Part shown: positions 63,273-64,000 of the stretch, piece after piece
Layout: each line of letters begins with the position of its first letter
Numbering within the stretch: the first letter of the stretch is position 1
NCBI GenBank assembly: GCA_029721515.1
Contig: CM056559.1
Location: 16,764,501 to 16,828,500 of the forward strand
DNA length: 64,000 nucleotides
DNA from: Synanceia verrucosa
Taxonomy: Eukaryota; Chordata; Actinopteri; Perciformes; Synanceiidae
Direction: 5' to 3'
Notes under the pieces: model-generated
The model's input: the letters and a program-made list of their open reading frames with translations, nothing else
Database searches by the model: none
Told to the model about the DNA's origin: nothing
Program-made: the position numbers and the translations under genes

Positions 63273-64000
63273 GTGTGTTTATTATTTCAGTCTTGTCATT
63301 TGGTATTGTCATTTCCTGTTTTATTTTGAAATTAATTGTCTTCCCTTGTGTTTCAGCTTTACTCTTCCTGCCCTGTGTTTCCCTGTCTGGTGATTGTCAG
63401 CCCCGCCCCTGATTGTTTCCAGCTGTTCCCCATTACCTAGTGTATTTATGTCTGCGTCTCCCTTAGTTTTGTGCCAGTACGTCTTGTGTTCCTGTACCAA
63501 GTCTACCAGCCTTTCTCCACGTCATCGTCTCCTGTCAGGTTACCCCCTTTTTGTCAGAGATTGTTTGTTCACTGAGCTGCTTCTTCGTTTCTGTGATTGT
63601 CTTCCTCATGTTTGTCTGCCAGAGTAGTTAGTCTTCTGTGTTTAGTGTTCTCTGTGTTTAGATTGTTCCTCACACTTTTGTGAGTGCTTTTTGTTAATAG
63701 TATTACACCTATTGATCCTCACCGTTTGTGAGCGTTTTGTTTTGTTAATGATAAGTCTCCCTTTTTCCTCACCTTTGTGAGCGACCTCAGTTTCCCTTTT
63801 TCTCCAGCAGTAGTGTTTAGCCATTATTAGCCAGTGTCAGGGTGATTTGGGTTTTCATAGCTTTTCTCCTGAGTTTATTTTGTAATTTCTATAGCCTTGA
63901 TGGATGTTTTATGTTGTATTTCCAGGTAGCCAGGTTAGAGTGTCCATCCCTCCCTGTACCGTTGTTTTCTGTTTATTTATTAAAAACTTTTGTTGATACT
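63253..64000 (+). mobile_element. 3' LTR of chromovirus-type gypsy element (cut by window end)
   Basis: Begins TGTCATACCTGTCAAGTTAA directly after the polypurine tract and is homologous to the solo LTR at 52963-53681. At least 748 bp; the end, the flanking duplication and most of the polyadenylation region lie outside the window. It contains three short CTCAC...GTGAG hairpins at 63669-63781. Confidence 0.93.

Noticed and set aside
1..64000. A wholly new multi-gene biological system
   Set aside because: Apart from FAT3 exons, every coding region that I can interpret belongs to a known transposable-element class. The unexplained parts (26306-27286, 33955-35010) show no gene organisation that would justify the claim.

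Overview
The window looks like a teleost fish genome. The only host gene I can support is the 3' end of a FAT3-type atypical cadherin gene on the + strand. The rest is a dense, nested graveyard of transposable elements of typical fish families: Tc1/mariner, ISL2EU, KDZ/Zisupton, L1/Tx1, L2-like LINEs, Ty3/gypsy elements including a gmr1-type fragment, a tRNA-derived SINE and several MITE-like inverted-repeat elements. There is one assembly gap of exactly 500 N (36979-37478). I see no prokaryotic features, CRISPR array, rRNA or functional tRNA gene.

Region 1-17.2 kb: FAT3 cytoplasmic-tail exons. These are a partial exon (1-194), an exon at 7998-8111, two small phase-compatible exons at 10403-10462 (60 nt) and 11698-11733 (36 nt), and the terminal coding exon 14397-15028, followed by probable 3' UTR. 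All junctions are phase 1, so the 60-nt and 36-nt exons can each be included or skipped without a frameshift. The first intron holds three different Tc1-like elements standing in TA-repeat tracts. The third of these is itself interrupted by a 1154-bp ISL2EU-type element carrying a THAP gene fragment and a convergent YqaJ-type fragment. A tRNA-derived SINE lies in the next intron.

Region 17.4-32.3 kb: a Tc1 relic, then a Ty3/gypsy element whose 876-bp 5' LTR (18554-25807) is split by a nearly full-length L1/Tx1 LINE on the minus strand, with a perfect 16-bp target duplication. The gypsy gag is also split, by an unidentified 981-bp insert. Its pol is broken by deletions, frameshifts and stops, and the second integrase catalytic Asp reads Tyr. 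I could not find its 3' LTR.

Region 32.3-42.2 kb: MITE-like and GC-rich repeats, a gmr1-type gypsy fragment with integrase upstream of reverse transcriptase (running into the gap), a minus-strand LINE remnant, and an old L1 relic interrupted by an L2-like LINE. Region 42.2-45.4 kb: a decayed gypsy element of the fish chromovirus (Sushi-like) type that has lost the RT YxDD box. Region 45.4-52.9 kb: MITEs, a Tc1 fragment, an L2-like fragment and a spliced KDZ/Zisupton transposase remnant.

Region 52.9-64 kb: a solo LTR with a 6-bp target duplication, two L2-like LINE copies lying head to head, a Tc1 relic, and a nearly complete chromovirus-type gypsy element. This last element keeps a 908-residue pol frame ending in a chromodomain and is related to the solo LTR. 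Its gag and protease regions carry frameshifts and there is one in-frame stop before RT.

No wholly new biological system is evident. The most interesting observations are the two microexons, the nested insertions, the gmr1 domain order, the KDZ remnant, and two perfect fold-back palindromes inside gypsy pol genes.
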